From contig NZ_SNWP01000011.1 of the NCBI RefSeq assembly GCF_004361915.1, positions 806,001 to 870,000 of the forward strand: a stretch of DNA of 64,000 nucleotides, written 5' to 3'. The first letter of the stretch is position 1; every line of letters begins with the position of its first letter. Origin of the DNA: Sediminibacterium goheungense. Lineage in GTDB: Bacteria > Bacteroidota > Bacteroidia > Chitinophagales > Chitinophagaceae. The position numbers and the translations under genes are program-made. Of this stretch, positions 17,208 through 24,902 are shown in pieces. The notes under the pieces are model-generated. The model was given only the letters and a program-made list of their open reading frames with translations. It did not search any database and was not told where the DNA came from.

Positions 17208-17942
17208 ATGACAGTAACTGAAAAACTAAAGTCTATTTTGAATGAACAATATATTTCAGAAGACGGAGAAAAATATCAAATTGCATTGTTGCCAGGTTTG
17301 ACTGAACAAGAAATTGATAGTTTATCAAAGGGAGTTCCAGGCGGACAAATCCCAAGTGATATTCGAGAGTTGTTAAAGTTTGCAAGCGGCTTTGAAATTA
17401 GTGGACTTGAAGAAATCACTTTTACTGGTATTGGGCAGTTTGGTTTTGAAGAAATATTTCCAAATTCAGTACAACTTGCAGGAGACGGTTTTGGAAACTT
17501 TTGGATTTTAGATATTGACCAAAATGGTAGTTGGGGAAATGTATTTTATGTTTGTCACGATCCAGCAGTTGTTGTAAAGCATTCGGACAGTTTATTAGAA
17601 TTTATTCACCACGTTGACGAGTTTGGCAAGAAAGGAAACGCTTCAAATCTTGACATTATTCACGAAAAGACAGTGAAGGAAATTTGGCAAAACGAGAGCG
17701 GCTTTATTGATATTGACAATGCAAGACAATCAAACGACTTGACTTTAAAAAAATTTGCTTTATCGCTTGCAGATAATTTCGTTATTGCTGACTTGAGAAA
17801 CAAACCAAATAAGAGTGGGTTTGCTTGGGGCAAGTTCGGAACCAAAATTGAAAATGCAGTTAGACATAACATTGAGCCTTTGTGGGCAATTGAAAAACAA
17901 ATAAAAAGAGGCGGCTTCTTGTCAAAACTATTTGGGCGTTAA
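17208..17942 (+). CDS. SMI1/KNR4 (SUKH) family protein, cassette 2
   Basis: The 244-residue protein has a SUKH-1 fold signature in its first 150 residues: LPGLTEQEIDSLSKGVPGG, then IPSDIRELLKFASGFEI, and the strand pair LAGDGFGNFWILDI followed by VFYVCHDPAVVV. SUKH proteins are often immunity proteins against contact-dependent or polymorphic toxins, but no toxin is adjacent. The C-terminal 90 residues are less typical and end in basic KKQIKRGGFLSKLFGR-like sequence. The gene is the single cargo of cassette-like unit 2 and has AT-rich codon use. Confidence 0.85.
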   Translation: MTVTEKLKSILNEQYISEDGEKYQIALLPGLTEQEIDSLSKGVPGGQIPSDIRELLKFASGFEISGLEEITFTGIGQFGFEEIFPNSVQLAGDGFGNFWILDIDQNGSWGNVFYVCHDPAVVVKHSDSLLEFIHHVDEFGKKGNASNLDIIHEKTVKEIWQNESGFIDIDNARQSNDLTLKKFALSLADNFVIADLRNKPNKSGFAWGKFGTKIENAVRHNIEPLWAIEKQIKRGGFLSKLFGR

Positions 17943-17971
17943 TAATGGTAAACAGACAAGCCAGCGGGCTG

Positions 17972-18161
17972 GCATTGGGTTTTATGCAAGTTGGACATGA
18001 ACAAAAAAAACATCAGCCAATTGCAAATCCAAGCTTCAGTTCGGGCAGGACGAATTAATCTCAATTTAGTTCTTAAATTCAACCTTATATTTTTAATCAG
18101 CAGCGGCTATGGGTGGATGGAATACTAATTCCGAACCTGCATAAAGCCTTGCCCGTTAGCG
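17972..18161 (+). repeat. attC-like site 2
   Basis: The arms TTGGGTTTTATGCAAGTTGG (17976-17995) and CCGAACCTGCATAAAGCCTT (18131-18150) are inverted copies, and the right side ends GCCCGTTAGCG (box GTTAGCG at 18155-18161). The left arm shares CATTGGGTTT with site 1, and the right arm shares GCC(C/T)TGCCCGTT with it. The left end box is degenerate (GGCATTGGG instead of an AAC-ending box). The block TTTAGTTCTTAAATTCAACC lies near 18065-18085. Confidence 0.55.
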
Positions 18162-18209
18162 GTTGGCTAAGACAATCCTCGTTTTCAAAAGACTAATTAT
18201 AAAAACGAT

Positions 18210-19022
18210 ATGAAGGAAGATGGAATAGATACTATTTGGCAAGTACCAAAGTATTTACCCTACGTACAGCCAAACTTGACTGAAGATATTATAGCTAATG
18301 CTGAAAAAAAGATAGGTTACAAGTTGCCTAAGGAATATATTGACATTTTGAGAATTCAAAATGGTGGTTACATACGGTTCAGGTTACCTGAGACGTTACA
18401 TGAACAAATTTATGGGATTGGTCCATTTTTTCCTTCTTTAACTGACTACGATTGGACTGACTATGAAGGCACTGTAGGTTTTGAACTCAATGGACTTATT
18501 CCGTTTGACGGTGATGGACACTGGTATCTGTGCTTAGATTACAGACAAGGTAATACAGAGCCAGAAGTTACATTCATTGACACAGAATCCGATTACGAAA
18601 AACCAATCGCAACAAATTTTAAAGAATATCTCCAATTACTTGAGATTAACACTGACAATGCTTTTGTTATAGCAATAAGTTTTACCATTCAAGAGTTAGT
18701 GGCGAAAATTTCAAGTATTGCGGGCATAGAATTTGAAGAGCCGAATAGTTTTGATCATGGCTATCCAATTTATCGAAGTAAATATAATGAGAGCTGGGTT
18801 TGGATAAGCCCCAATAAAGTACCAGCTGGATTTATAAGAGAAAGCGATGACAGGTATGAAGAACTAAAATCACAGAAGCTGCAGATATCGTTAAGACATC
18901 CTGAAATTTCCGGTGACTTTTTTTTTATTACTGTTTCTGAAGATTTGCAAAGAGAAAATTTGTTTGCTATTCTGGCAGAACACGGCATTAAAATTAATGA
19001 GGCAAAAACATACTTTGAGTAA
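18210..19022 (+). CDS. SMI1/KNR4 (SUKH) family protein, cassette 3
   Basis: The 270-residue protein contains a clear SUKH-1 domain: IANAEKKIGYKLPKEYIDIL then RIQNGGYIRF at about 28-60, and GLIPFDGDGHWYLCLDYR followed by EPEVTFIDTE at about 95-128. The C-terminal 110 residues form a second, unrecognised alpha/beta region. Members of this family are found as immunity proteins and in polyimmunity loci, so a protective role is likely but not shown. It is not closely similar to the SUKH protein of unit 2, so the two did not arise by recent duplication. Confidence 0.87.
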   Translation: MKEDGIDTIWQVPKYLPYVQPNLTEDIIANAEKKIGYKLPKEYIDILRIQNGGYIRFRLPETLHEQIYGIGPFFPSLTDYDWTDYEGTVGFELNGLIPFDGDGHWYLCLDYRQGNTEPEVTFIDTESDYEKPIATNFKEYLQLLEINTDNAFVIAISFTIQELVAKISSIAGIEFEEPNSFDHGYPIYRSKYNESWVWISPNKVPAGFIRESDDRYEELKSQKLQISLRHPEISGDFFFITVSEDLQRENLFAILAEHGIKINEAKTYFE

Positions 19023-19031
19023 AGTTCGAAC

Positions 19032-19226
19032 CCCTAACATGGAGTTTAATGTAAGTCGGGCTTGACCTTAACATTGAAAAATCAACTATGTGTAAGCATC
19101 AGCAGCGTTTAGGGCTCAATGTTCAATTTTAGTTCTTAATTTCAATAACATATTTTTAAAAGGTTATTTGTATTAGGCTGGACAATCAATAAATACCCTG
19201 CCTTCGCAAATACTCGAACGTTATAC
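19032..19226 (+). repeat. attC-like site 3
   Basis: The site runs from CCCTAAC (19032-19038) to GTTATAC (19220-19226). The left arm ATGGAGTTTAATGTAAGTCGGG pairs with CCCTGCCTTCGCAAATACTCGAACG on the right (from 19196) with bulges. The middle block GTTCAATTTTAGTTCTTAAT (from about 19120) is almost identical to that in site 4. Left box and the start box of its own unit (GTTAGCG, 18155) are complementary at 6 of 7 bases. Confidence 0.58.
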
Positions 19227-19244
19227 GCCATTTTAGGGACACAC

Positions 19245-19892
19245 ATGATAACTACTGGAGACTTTAAAAAGCAAATAGCAAAACCTTCTGCAAAAGAAAT
19301 GTGACTTCATGGTTTTAAAGGGACAGGCTTTGAATACAAAAAAGAAATAGACGACTATTTAATTGCTATTTATATCGACCTAAGCAGATGGGGCGGCAGT
19401 TGTTCTGCAGGCTTTGCTATACATCCCAAAATAATTGATAAAGATTATAATGGCAAAAAGGTATTGAGTAAACTTAAGACCGATCAATATGAATTTAAAT
19501 TCGGCTTGACACCTTTTGCAAGGGGTGAGCGTTGGGAGTATGCTGACGATGAAGGAACAAATCTTGAGACACTGTCAAAAATATTGAACATAATTAAAGA
19601 CAAAGCTTTTCCTGTAATTGAAAAATTTAAAGCGACACCGAATATTCTTGAGCAATTTGAAGTTTTTGAAATGAATAGGTTTCACGACAACTTGACAAAA
19701 AGATTAGGTACCTCCATCGCCACAACTGACTTACGATTTGCATGGGCAATGACAATTATATTTGAAAATAAAAATTTAGCAAAGGCGAGACAGTTTGCTA
19801 AGTGGGCGCTTTCTCAACCGAACAATTTTAATTCAGATTGGTTTGGTAATGAGGACTTCCATCGTGTGCTGACTAAAAACAAAGGTGCATAA
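19245..19892 (+). pseudogene. DUF4304-like gene broken by an in-frame TGA, cassette 4
   Basis: An ATG at 19245 opens a frame that runs 19 codons and meets TGA at 19302-19304. The same frame then stays open to the TAA at 19890-19892, and the continuation (LHGFKGTGFEYKKEIDDYLI, then IDLSRWGGSCSAGFAIHPK) looks like coherent DUF4304-type sequence. The C-terminal part reads FGLTPFARGERWEYADDEGTN and so on. One base change therefore seems to have truncated a gene of 215 codons. A shorter product from an internal TTG at 19464 is possible but would lack the N-terminal half. The stop codon lies within the GCATAAC box. Confidence 0.75.
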
Positions 19893-20057
19893 CAAAAGTA
19901 TTTACAAAAGTAGAACTGAAATATGTCATATAAGCTAAGTGTAGGACTCATCGTTCAATTTTAGTTCTTAACTTCAACAACATATTTTGAATGGGTATTT
20001 GTACTAGACTGGAAAATCAATGAACTCCGTAGCTTCGCAAATACTCTAACGTTATGG
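19887..20057 (+). repeat. attC-like site 4
   Basis: The site runs from GCATAAC (19887-19893) to GTTATGG (20051-20057). The left arm AACAAAAGTATTTACAAAAG and the right arm CTTCGCAAATACTCTAACGTT (20033-20053) pair with only small bulges. The right arm is nearly identical to that of site 3, and the middle block GTTCAATTTTAGTTCTTAAC (from about 19953) is shared with it. This is the clearest of the attC-like sites. Confidence 0.6.
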
Positions 20058-20070
20058 GATATAATAAAAA

Positions 20071-20829
20071 ATGATAGACCGAGACCTTAAAATAGAATTT
20101 GAAACTTTAGTTAAGGAAGTAGTTGCGCCTATTTTCCATAGACTTGGGTTTAAGAAAAATGGAAATAATTTCTACAGAGAAATAAACGGAATCGGACAGG
20201 TTTTTAATATTCAACAAAGCCAATGGAATTCCAAAGAAGATAAGACTTTTGTTTTTAATCTTGGATTAATTGACAAAGAAATTTATTCTCAAATCTACAA
20301 CAAAGAACTTCCAAAATTTCCAAAAGAATATGACTGCGAAATTAGTCTACGAATCGGACACTTAATGAACAAAGGCGACAAATGGTATGACTTGAATAAG
20401 CGTACTGAGTTATCAAAACTCAAAGAACACATTAATCATGACCTTGAAAATTTTGCAATTCCCTTTTATGAAAATTATTCTGACCCTAAGAAATGGATTG
20501 AATTTTTTGAATGGAAGTATGAGCCGCTTATGAGTCCTATAGGAAAGTTTTTAATTTTAGAACGATATGGACAACGCGACAAAGCAGAATTATTTTGGAA
20601 TAAACTATACAATGAAGCATTGACACCAAAGCCAAGTGTAAGCGAGATTCACACAAAGAATGGAGAAATAATTAGAACCGAATCTGAGCCGACTGTAAAT
20701 AAAGAATGGGTTGGTAGACTTGAGGACTTTGCAAAAAGAAAGAACATAGAGCTGAAAATTGCGCATCATAATAGTGCCTTGCCAAAAGCGAGACAGTCGT
20801 GGTTAAAGAAACTTTTCGGTTCCGAATAA
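20071..20829 (+). CDS. DUF4304 domain protein, cassette 5
   Basis: The 252-residue protein carries a DUF4304 domain at about residues 5-140, with the typical start FETLVKEVVAPIFHRLGFKK and NGNNFYREINGIGQVFNIQ. The function of the family is not known; it is often found alone or in immunity-gene neighbourhoods. The C-terminal 100 residues are charged and include FGKFLILERYGQRDKAELFW-like helical sequence. It is the last gene of the array and begins 14 bases after the GTTATGG box. No attC-like site could be found between it and the end of lolD. Confidence 0.82.
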   Translation: MIDRDLKIEFETLVKEVVAPIFHRLGFKKNGNNFYREINGIGQVFNIQQSQWNSKEDKTFVFNLGLIDKEIYSQIYNKELPKFPKEYDCEISLRIGHLMNKGDKWYDLNKRTELSKLKEHINHDLENFAIPFYENYSDPKKWIEFFEWKYEPLMSPIGKFLILERYGQRDKAELFWNKLYNEALTPKPSVSEIHTKNGEIIRTESEPTVNKEWVGRLEDFAKRKNIELKIAHHNSALPKARQSWLKKLFGSE

Positions 20830-20918
20830 ACATTAGTGATAGTTAACTTTTATAAAGTTCCGAAACTTTCCAAATGTGTCGGCTAAAATCAACGACATAC
20901 TTTATATACCCTTTAAAG

Positions 20919-21569
20919 TTAAATAATTTTCCCATCCTTCATATGCAACACCCGGTCGCTTAGAGCTGCCAATTCTTCATTATGTGTCACAATCAAAAAA
21001 GTCTGTTGAAACTGCTCGCGTAGTTTTCCGAAAAGTGCATGTAATTCCCGGGCATTGGTACTGTCAAGATTACCGGTGGGTTCATCTGCAAAAATGATAT
21101 CGGGCTGGTTAATCAATGCCCTTGCCACCGCAACACGCTGCTGCTCACCGCCAGATAATTGATTGGGTTTATTCTCCAGTCTGTCAGCCAAACCTAATAG
21201 ATCGAGTAGCTCTGCAGCTCTTTTTTCCACATTTTTTTTAGGGGTACCGGCAATCCATCCGGGAATACAAACATTTTCTATGGCTGAAAACTCAGGCAGC
21301 AGGTGGTGAAACTGGAAAACAAAGCCCATATGCCGGTTACGAAAAGCTGCCAGTTTTTCCCCTTTTAAATGGTCAATCTGCTGCTCATTGAGCCAGATAG
21401 CGCCACTGTCGGCCTTGTCTAAGGTGCCGAGAATATGCAGTAAAGTACTTTTTCCGGCCCCGGAAGAGCCCACAATGCTCACCATTTCGCCACGGGCGAT
21501 GGTGATATCAACGCCTTTCAGCACTTCCAGTTGACCATATTTCCGGGTGATATTAGCCGCTTTGAGCAT
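20919..21569 (-). CDS. lolD: LolD-like ABC transporter ATP-binding protein
   Basis: The 216-residue ATPase has Walker A GSSGAGKST (34-42), the Q-loop region FVFQFHHLLPEFSAIENV, signature LSGGEQQRVAVARAL and Walker [24 protein letters not shown]-like sequence and the length are typical of LolD, the ATPase that drives release of lipoproteins from the inner membrane with LolC/E. The permease genes are not adjacent, which is common in Bacteroidota. It marks the right edge of the accessory region. Confidence 0.88.
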   Translation of the reverse strand: MLKAANITRKYGQLEVLKGVDITIARGEMVSIVGSSGAGKSTLLHILGTLDKADSGAIWLNEQQIDHLKGEKLAAFRNRHMGFVFQFHHLLPEFSAIENVCIPGWIAGTPKKNVEKRAAELLDLLGLADRLENKPNQLSGGEQQRVAVARALINQPDIIFADEPTGNLDSTNARELHALFGKLREQFQQTFLIVTHNEELAALSDRVLHMKDGKII

Positions 21570-21651
21570 GTATTAGACCTGTTTAGACGTTCAAACTTAG
21601 CCTATATCAGCCTTTTTTTAAACATTTCTTTACACAGGAAGCCCAACCACA

Positions 21652-21682
21652 TTTGGTGGTATCGTATATACGGTTACATTTG
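21652..21682 (+). promoter_or_regulatory. consensus Bacteroidota promoter of the DUF2795 gene
   Basis: TTTG at 21652-21655 is followed after exactly 19 bases by TACATTTG at 21675-21682, an ideal match to the TTTG/TAnnTTTG primary promoter pattern of Bacteroidota. The ATG of the DUF2795 gene is 22 bases downstream of the -7 box. Confidence 0.75.
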
Positions 21683-21703
21683 CAAAAAATTAAAAGGTAA
21701 GTT

Positions 21704-21925
21704 ATGTTCTGGACATTAGAATTGGCAAGTTACCTGGAAGAAGCTCCCTGGCCAGCCACAAAAGATGAACTGATTGATTATTCCATCCGTAGTGGTGCAC
21801 CTATTGAAGTGGTAGAAAACCTCCAGGAACTGGAAGATGAGGGTGAAGTGTACGAGAGCATAGAAGATATCTGGCCAGATTACCCCAGCCAGGAAGACTT
21901 CATGTTCAATGAAGACGAATACTAA
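21704..21925 (+). CDS. DUF2795 family small acidic protein
   Basis: This 73-residue protein is strongly acidic. Its pattern LASYLEEAPWPATKDELIDY, with IEVVENLQELEDEGEVYESI following, is that of the DUF2795 family, a small helical fold of unknown function. The C-terminus (WPDYPSQEDFMFNEDEY) is characteristic of Bacteroidota members. It has its own consensus promoter and terminator, so it is a monocistronic and probably well expressed gene. Confidence 0.88.
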   Translation: MFWTLELASYLEEAPWPATKDELIDYSIRSGAPIEVVENLQELEDEGEVYESIEDIWPDYPSQEDFMFNEDEY

Positions 21926-21952
21926 TACCCGCTTTCAGGAAGAATAGATTAC

Positions 21953-21989
21953 AAAAAATCCCGCCTCTCATCAGTGGCGGGATTTTTTT
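21953..21989. terminator. intrinsic terminator after the DUF2795 gene
   Basis: The stem AAAATCCCGCC pairs with GGCGGGATTTT around a 10-base loop, with A and T runs on both sides, so it can work for the plus-strand gene and for the minus-strand genes. Confidence 0.85.
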
Positions 21990-22023
21990 GTACTGATAGC
22001 TTTTAGCCATTAGCCTTTAGCTG

Positions 22024-22287
22024 TTAGCTTTTCTTTTTAAAAGTTAGTTTAAAATAGAACAGTACCAGCGTCAGGGCCAGCACTATAAAGTTGGCTACAA
22101 TGACCGGACCGCTTTTGATGGCAAAGCCATAGACCAGCCATACAAGGGTGCTGGTAACAACAATGGTAATCATCCAGATACTCAGGTCGCCCACACTTTT
22201 CGACTGCCAGGATTTATATACCTGTGGAATAAAAGTAATCGAGGTTAAAAATGACCCGAGATAACCCACCAGTTCGATCCAGTTCAT
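22024..22287 (-). CDS. SemiSWEET sugar transporter
   Basis: The 87-residue protein has three membrane helices and a PQ-loop motif (FIPQVYKSWQSKSVGDLS, about residues 19-36). SemiSWEETs are half-size relatives of SWEET transporters and act as dimers to move sugars across the inner membrane. The family length and the conserved WSLIYG-like segment LVWLVYGFAIKS agree. The substrate is not predictable from sequence. Confidence 0.9.
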   Translation of the reverse strand: MNWIELVGYLGSFLTSITFIPQVYKSWQSKSVGDLSIWMITIVVTSTLVWLVYGFAIKSGPVIVANFIVLALTLVLFYFKLTFKKKS

Positions 22288-22304
22288 AAAAGATTATTTA
22301 TTGA

Positions 22305-22364
22305 TGTCTGATGTCTGATGTCGGATGTGTTTTAAATCAGACATCCGACATCAGACATCAGACA
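22305..22364. repeat. 24-bp perfect hairpin of GATGTCTGAT words
   Basis: Arms at 22305-22328 and 22341-22364 are exact reverse complements. They are built from tandem 8-10-base words GATGTCTGATGTCGGATG. The element lies between the SemiSWEET and fabI genes, both on the minus strand. The same words recur at about 25140-25160, 25240-25290 and 53990-54030. Confidence 0.8.
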
Positions 22365-22368
22365 TTAT

Positions 22369-23184
22369 TTATTCAACACCTAGTTTCGTCATTACATCCA
22401 TACTTACCCCTGTGGTGGAATAACCGCCATCGTGGAAGAGGTTTTGCATGGTAACCATACGGGTGAGGTCTGAAAAGAGTGTGATACAGTAGTTGGCGCA
22501 ATCTTCTGCACTCGCATTACCCAATGGTGCAATGGCATTGGCATAATCAAAGAAATCACCAAAGCCTTTGATACCGGAACCGGCTGTGGTTTTGGTGGGA
22601 GACTGCGATACCGTATTGATACGAACTTTTTTCTCCAGTCCATAATGGTAACCAAAACTACGTGCAATCGATTCGAGCATGGCTTTGATATCAGCCATAT
22701 CTGTATAGAAAGGATAGGTACGTTGTGCAGCTGCATAAGAAAGTGCTACCACACTGCCCCATTCATTGATGGCATCCAGTTTTTTGGCAACAGCCAGCAT
22801 TTTATGCAGCGACATCGCTGATACATCAATCCCTTTCATGAAATACTCATAATTGGATTCGGTATATGGTATTTTTTTACGGATGTTGACGCTCATACCA
22901 ATGGAGTGAAGTACAAAGTCAATTTTGCCACCCAGTACTTCCTGCGATTGGGTAAATAAAGTGGTTAGCTCTTCAACACTGGTAGCATCGGCCGGAATGA
23001 TTTGTGAGTTGGTTTTCTCAGCCAGTTTATTGATTTCACCCATACGCATAGCGATAGGTGCATTGGTTAATACAAAAGTGGCGCCTTCTTCGTGTGCTTT
23101 TTCAGCCACTTTCCAGGCAATAGAATTTTCATCGAGGGCACCGGTAATAATACCGCGTTTTCCTTTGAGCAGGTTATAAGCCAT
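22369..23184 (-). CDS. fabI: FabI, enoyl-[acyl-carrier-protein] reductase (NADH)
   Basis: FabI performs the last reduction of each fatty acid elongation cycle. The 271-residue short-chain dehydrogenase has the FabI-type N-terminus GIITGALDENSIAWKVAEKA (11-30), HSIGMS (93-98) and catalytic Tyr160 and Lys167 in the Y-x6-K arrangement. Length and motifs match FabI, the target of triclosan, rather than FabG. It lies 56 bases after recN on the same strand. Confidence 0.95.
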   Translation of the reverse strand: MAYNLLKGKRGIITGALDENSIAWKVAEKAHEEGATFVLTNAPIAMRMGEINKLAEKTNSQIIPADATSVEELTTLFTQSQEVLGGKIDFVLHSIGMSVNIRKKIPYTESNYEYFMKGIDVSAMSLHKMLAVAKKLDAINEWGSVVALSYAAAQRTYPFYTDMADIKAMLESIARSFGYHYGLEKKVRINTVSQSPTKTTAGSGIKGFGDFFDYANAIAPLGNASAEDCANYCITLFSDLTRMVTMQNLFHDGGYSTTGVSMDVMTKLGVE

Positions 23185-23240
23185 ATTGGTTTTTTTAAAA
23201 TGGTTAAGCGGGGTAAAAGTATAGAATATCAGTTAAACCG

Positions 23241-24893
23241 TCAGTTCATCATTTCCCGGGCATTTTCCAATGCCGCAGCAGTAGGTTTTTCGCCACTCAG
23301 CATACGGGCAATAGCAGTGATGCGTTCATCCATATCCAGCTTGCGGATATTCGTTTTTACGGCGTTTCCAACGATTTCCTTATACACAAAATAATGGGTA
23401 TCGGCCTTGCCAGCAATCTGGGGCTGATGGGTAATACAGATGATCTGTCTATTGGCGGCCATGGTTTTCATGATCAGTCCTACCTGTTTGGCAGCCTCAC
23501 CGGAAATGCCCGTATCTATTTCATCAAAAATCATGGTAGGCAGGTCGATAGAAGCGGCTACGAGCGATTTGATGCACAACATCAGTCTGCTCAGTTCACC
23601 ACCGCTGGCAACTTTACGGATGGGTTCAAAACGATTGCTCTTATTGGCGTCGAAAAGAAAATCTATCTGGTTCAGGCCATATGCATGTAAAGCCACCGTT
23701 TTCATCTCCACTTTCAGTCTGGCATTCGGCATACCTACCTGGGTAAGTAAACGATTCACATCTGCTTCCAGTGGTTCCATCTTTTTTTGTCTGTTCTGCG
23801 ATAATTGCGTTGCCAGTTTTTCTGCGTCTTTGTATAAAGTGCTTACTTCTTTTTCTTTTGCACTGATGGCATCATCAATATTCAAAACGGCTTCTAGCTT
23901 TTGGGCCAGTTCCTGCTGTAGTGTAAGTAGTTCATTTGTGGTCTGAAGTGCATGTTTCTTCAGCAACTTATAACCTTCTGCCAATCGCTGGTTGATCCAT
24001 TCAATTCTTTTTTCATCAAACTGAACATGGTCGTTGATATGATCAATTTCACCGGCAATATCCTGTAGCTCCACCTGCGTGCTCTGTAACCTGGTAATAA
24101 TACCGTCGAGGTCTTTGTGTACATCAGCAAAGGGCTGTAGCTGTTGTATGAGTTGTTTAAGCGTAGTAACAATGGGTTGTTCACTTTCTCTTAATGTATA
24201 AAATACTTTGTTGAGTGCCGATTTAATACCTTCAGCACTGCTCAGTATTTTTAGTTCCTGATCAAGTTCCTCCAATTCATTTTCTTTGAAAGAAAGATCA
24301 TTGAGTTCATCAAATAAAAACTGATGGTAGTCGGCTTCTTTGGTAAAGGCATTTTTTTGCTCCTGTAGTAGCATCAGTTCTCTGGAAGCCTGCTGCCATT
24401 GCTGAAATATTTTTTTGTATTGCTGTAAAATACTTTCATTGCCAGCCAGTGCATCCAATACTTCCCGCTGGAAATCACTATCACCCAATTCAAGTGTATC
24501 AAACTGCTGATGAAGGTCTACAAGAAGGGAAGCCAGCTGTTTTAATTGCTGAACAGTTGCAGGTGTATCATTGATAAAGGCCCTGGATTTTCCATTCGCC
24601 GCAATTTCTCTTCGCAAAACAAGTTCCGAATCGTCATCAAATTCCTGCTCCTGTAAAAAAGTGGTTACCGCTGTTTTAGCCTGAATACTAAAAACACCTT
24701 CGATAAAACATTTTTTGGTACTGTTTACCAGCACCGAACTATCTGCACGTTCACCCAGTATCAGGCTCAGGGCTCCCATCAGAATACTTTTACCGGCACC
24801 TGTTTCACCCGTAATAATATTGAGTTGATCAGAGAAATGAATCTCTATCTCATCAATGATGGCATAGTTCTGTATGTGAAGCTTTGTGAGCAT
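23241..24893 (-). CDS. recN: RecN, SMC-like DNA repair ATPase
   Basis: RecN is a cohesin-like ATPase that acts early in double-strand break repair. The 550-residue protein has Walker A GETGAGKS near residue 30, long coiled-coil regions between about 150 and 380, the signature VASGGELSRLMLCIKSL near 430 and Walker B TMIFDEIDTGISGEAA. Length agrees with the family. It starts at 24893 with MLTKLHIQNYAIIDEIEIHF, the expected RecN N-terminus. Confidence 0.96.
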   Translation of the reverse strand: MLTKLHIQNYAIIDEIEIHFSDQLNIITGETGAGKSILMGALSLILGERADSSVLVNSTKKCFIEGVFSIQAKTAVTTFLQEQEFDDDSELVLRREIAANGKSRAFINDTPATVQQLKQLASLLVDLHQQFDTLELGDSDFQREVLDALAGNESILQQYKKIFQQWQQASRELMLLQEQKNAFTKEADYHQFLFDELNDLSFKENELEELDQELKILSSAEGIKSALNKVFYTLRESEQPIVTTLKQLIQQLQPFADVHKDLDGIITRLQSTQVELQDIAGEIDHINDHVQFDEKRIEWINQRLAEGYKLLKKHALQTTNELLTLQQELAQKLEAVLNIDDAISAKEKEVSTLYKDAEKLATQLSQNRQKKMEPLEADVNRLLTQVGMPNARLKVEMKTVALHAYGLNQIDFLFDANKSNRFEPIRKVASGGELSRLMLCIKSLVAASIDLPTMIFDEIDTGISGEAAKQVGLIMKTMAANRQIICITHQPQIAGKADTHYFVYKEIVGNAVKTNIRKLDMDERITAIARMLSGEKPTAAALENAREMMN

Positions 24894-24902
24894 AGTTTTT
24901 TA

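Larger units (their letters stand above)
16454..20829 (+). mobile_element. integron-like cassette array without integrase (CALIN-like), five gene units
   Basis: Five single-gene units follow one another on the plus strand, separated by 170-200-bp gaps that each begin and end with imperfect inverted arms. The 7-base boxes at unit starts are GTTATGC (16454), GTTGCCT (17175), GTTAGCG (18155), GTTATAC (19220) and GTTATGG (20051). The boxes at unit ends are GCATAAC (16984), a degenerate box near 17972, CCCTAAC (19032) and GCATAAC (19887). For units 1, 3 and 4 the end box complements the start box of the same unit at 7, 6 and 6 of 7 positions, as expected for excised and reinserted integron cassettes. 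No integrase gene is in the window, and no clear attC follows the fifth gene. Assignment to integrons is inference. Confidence 0.6.

Noticed and set aside
20830..20918. a fifth large attC-like site after the last cassette gene
   Set aside because: The gap is only 89 bases and shows neither a complementary CCATAAC-type box nor the shared middle block; only a weak AAAGTT/AAACTTT hairpin is seen.
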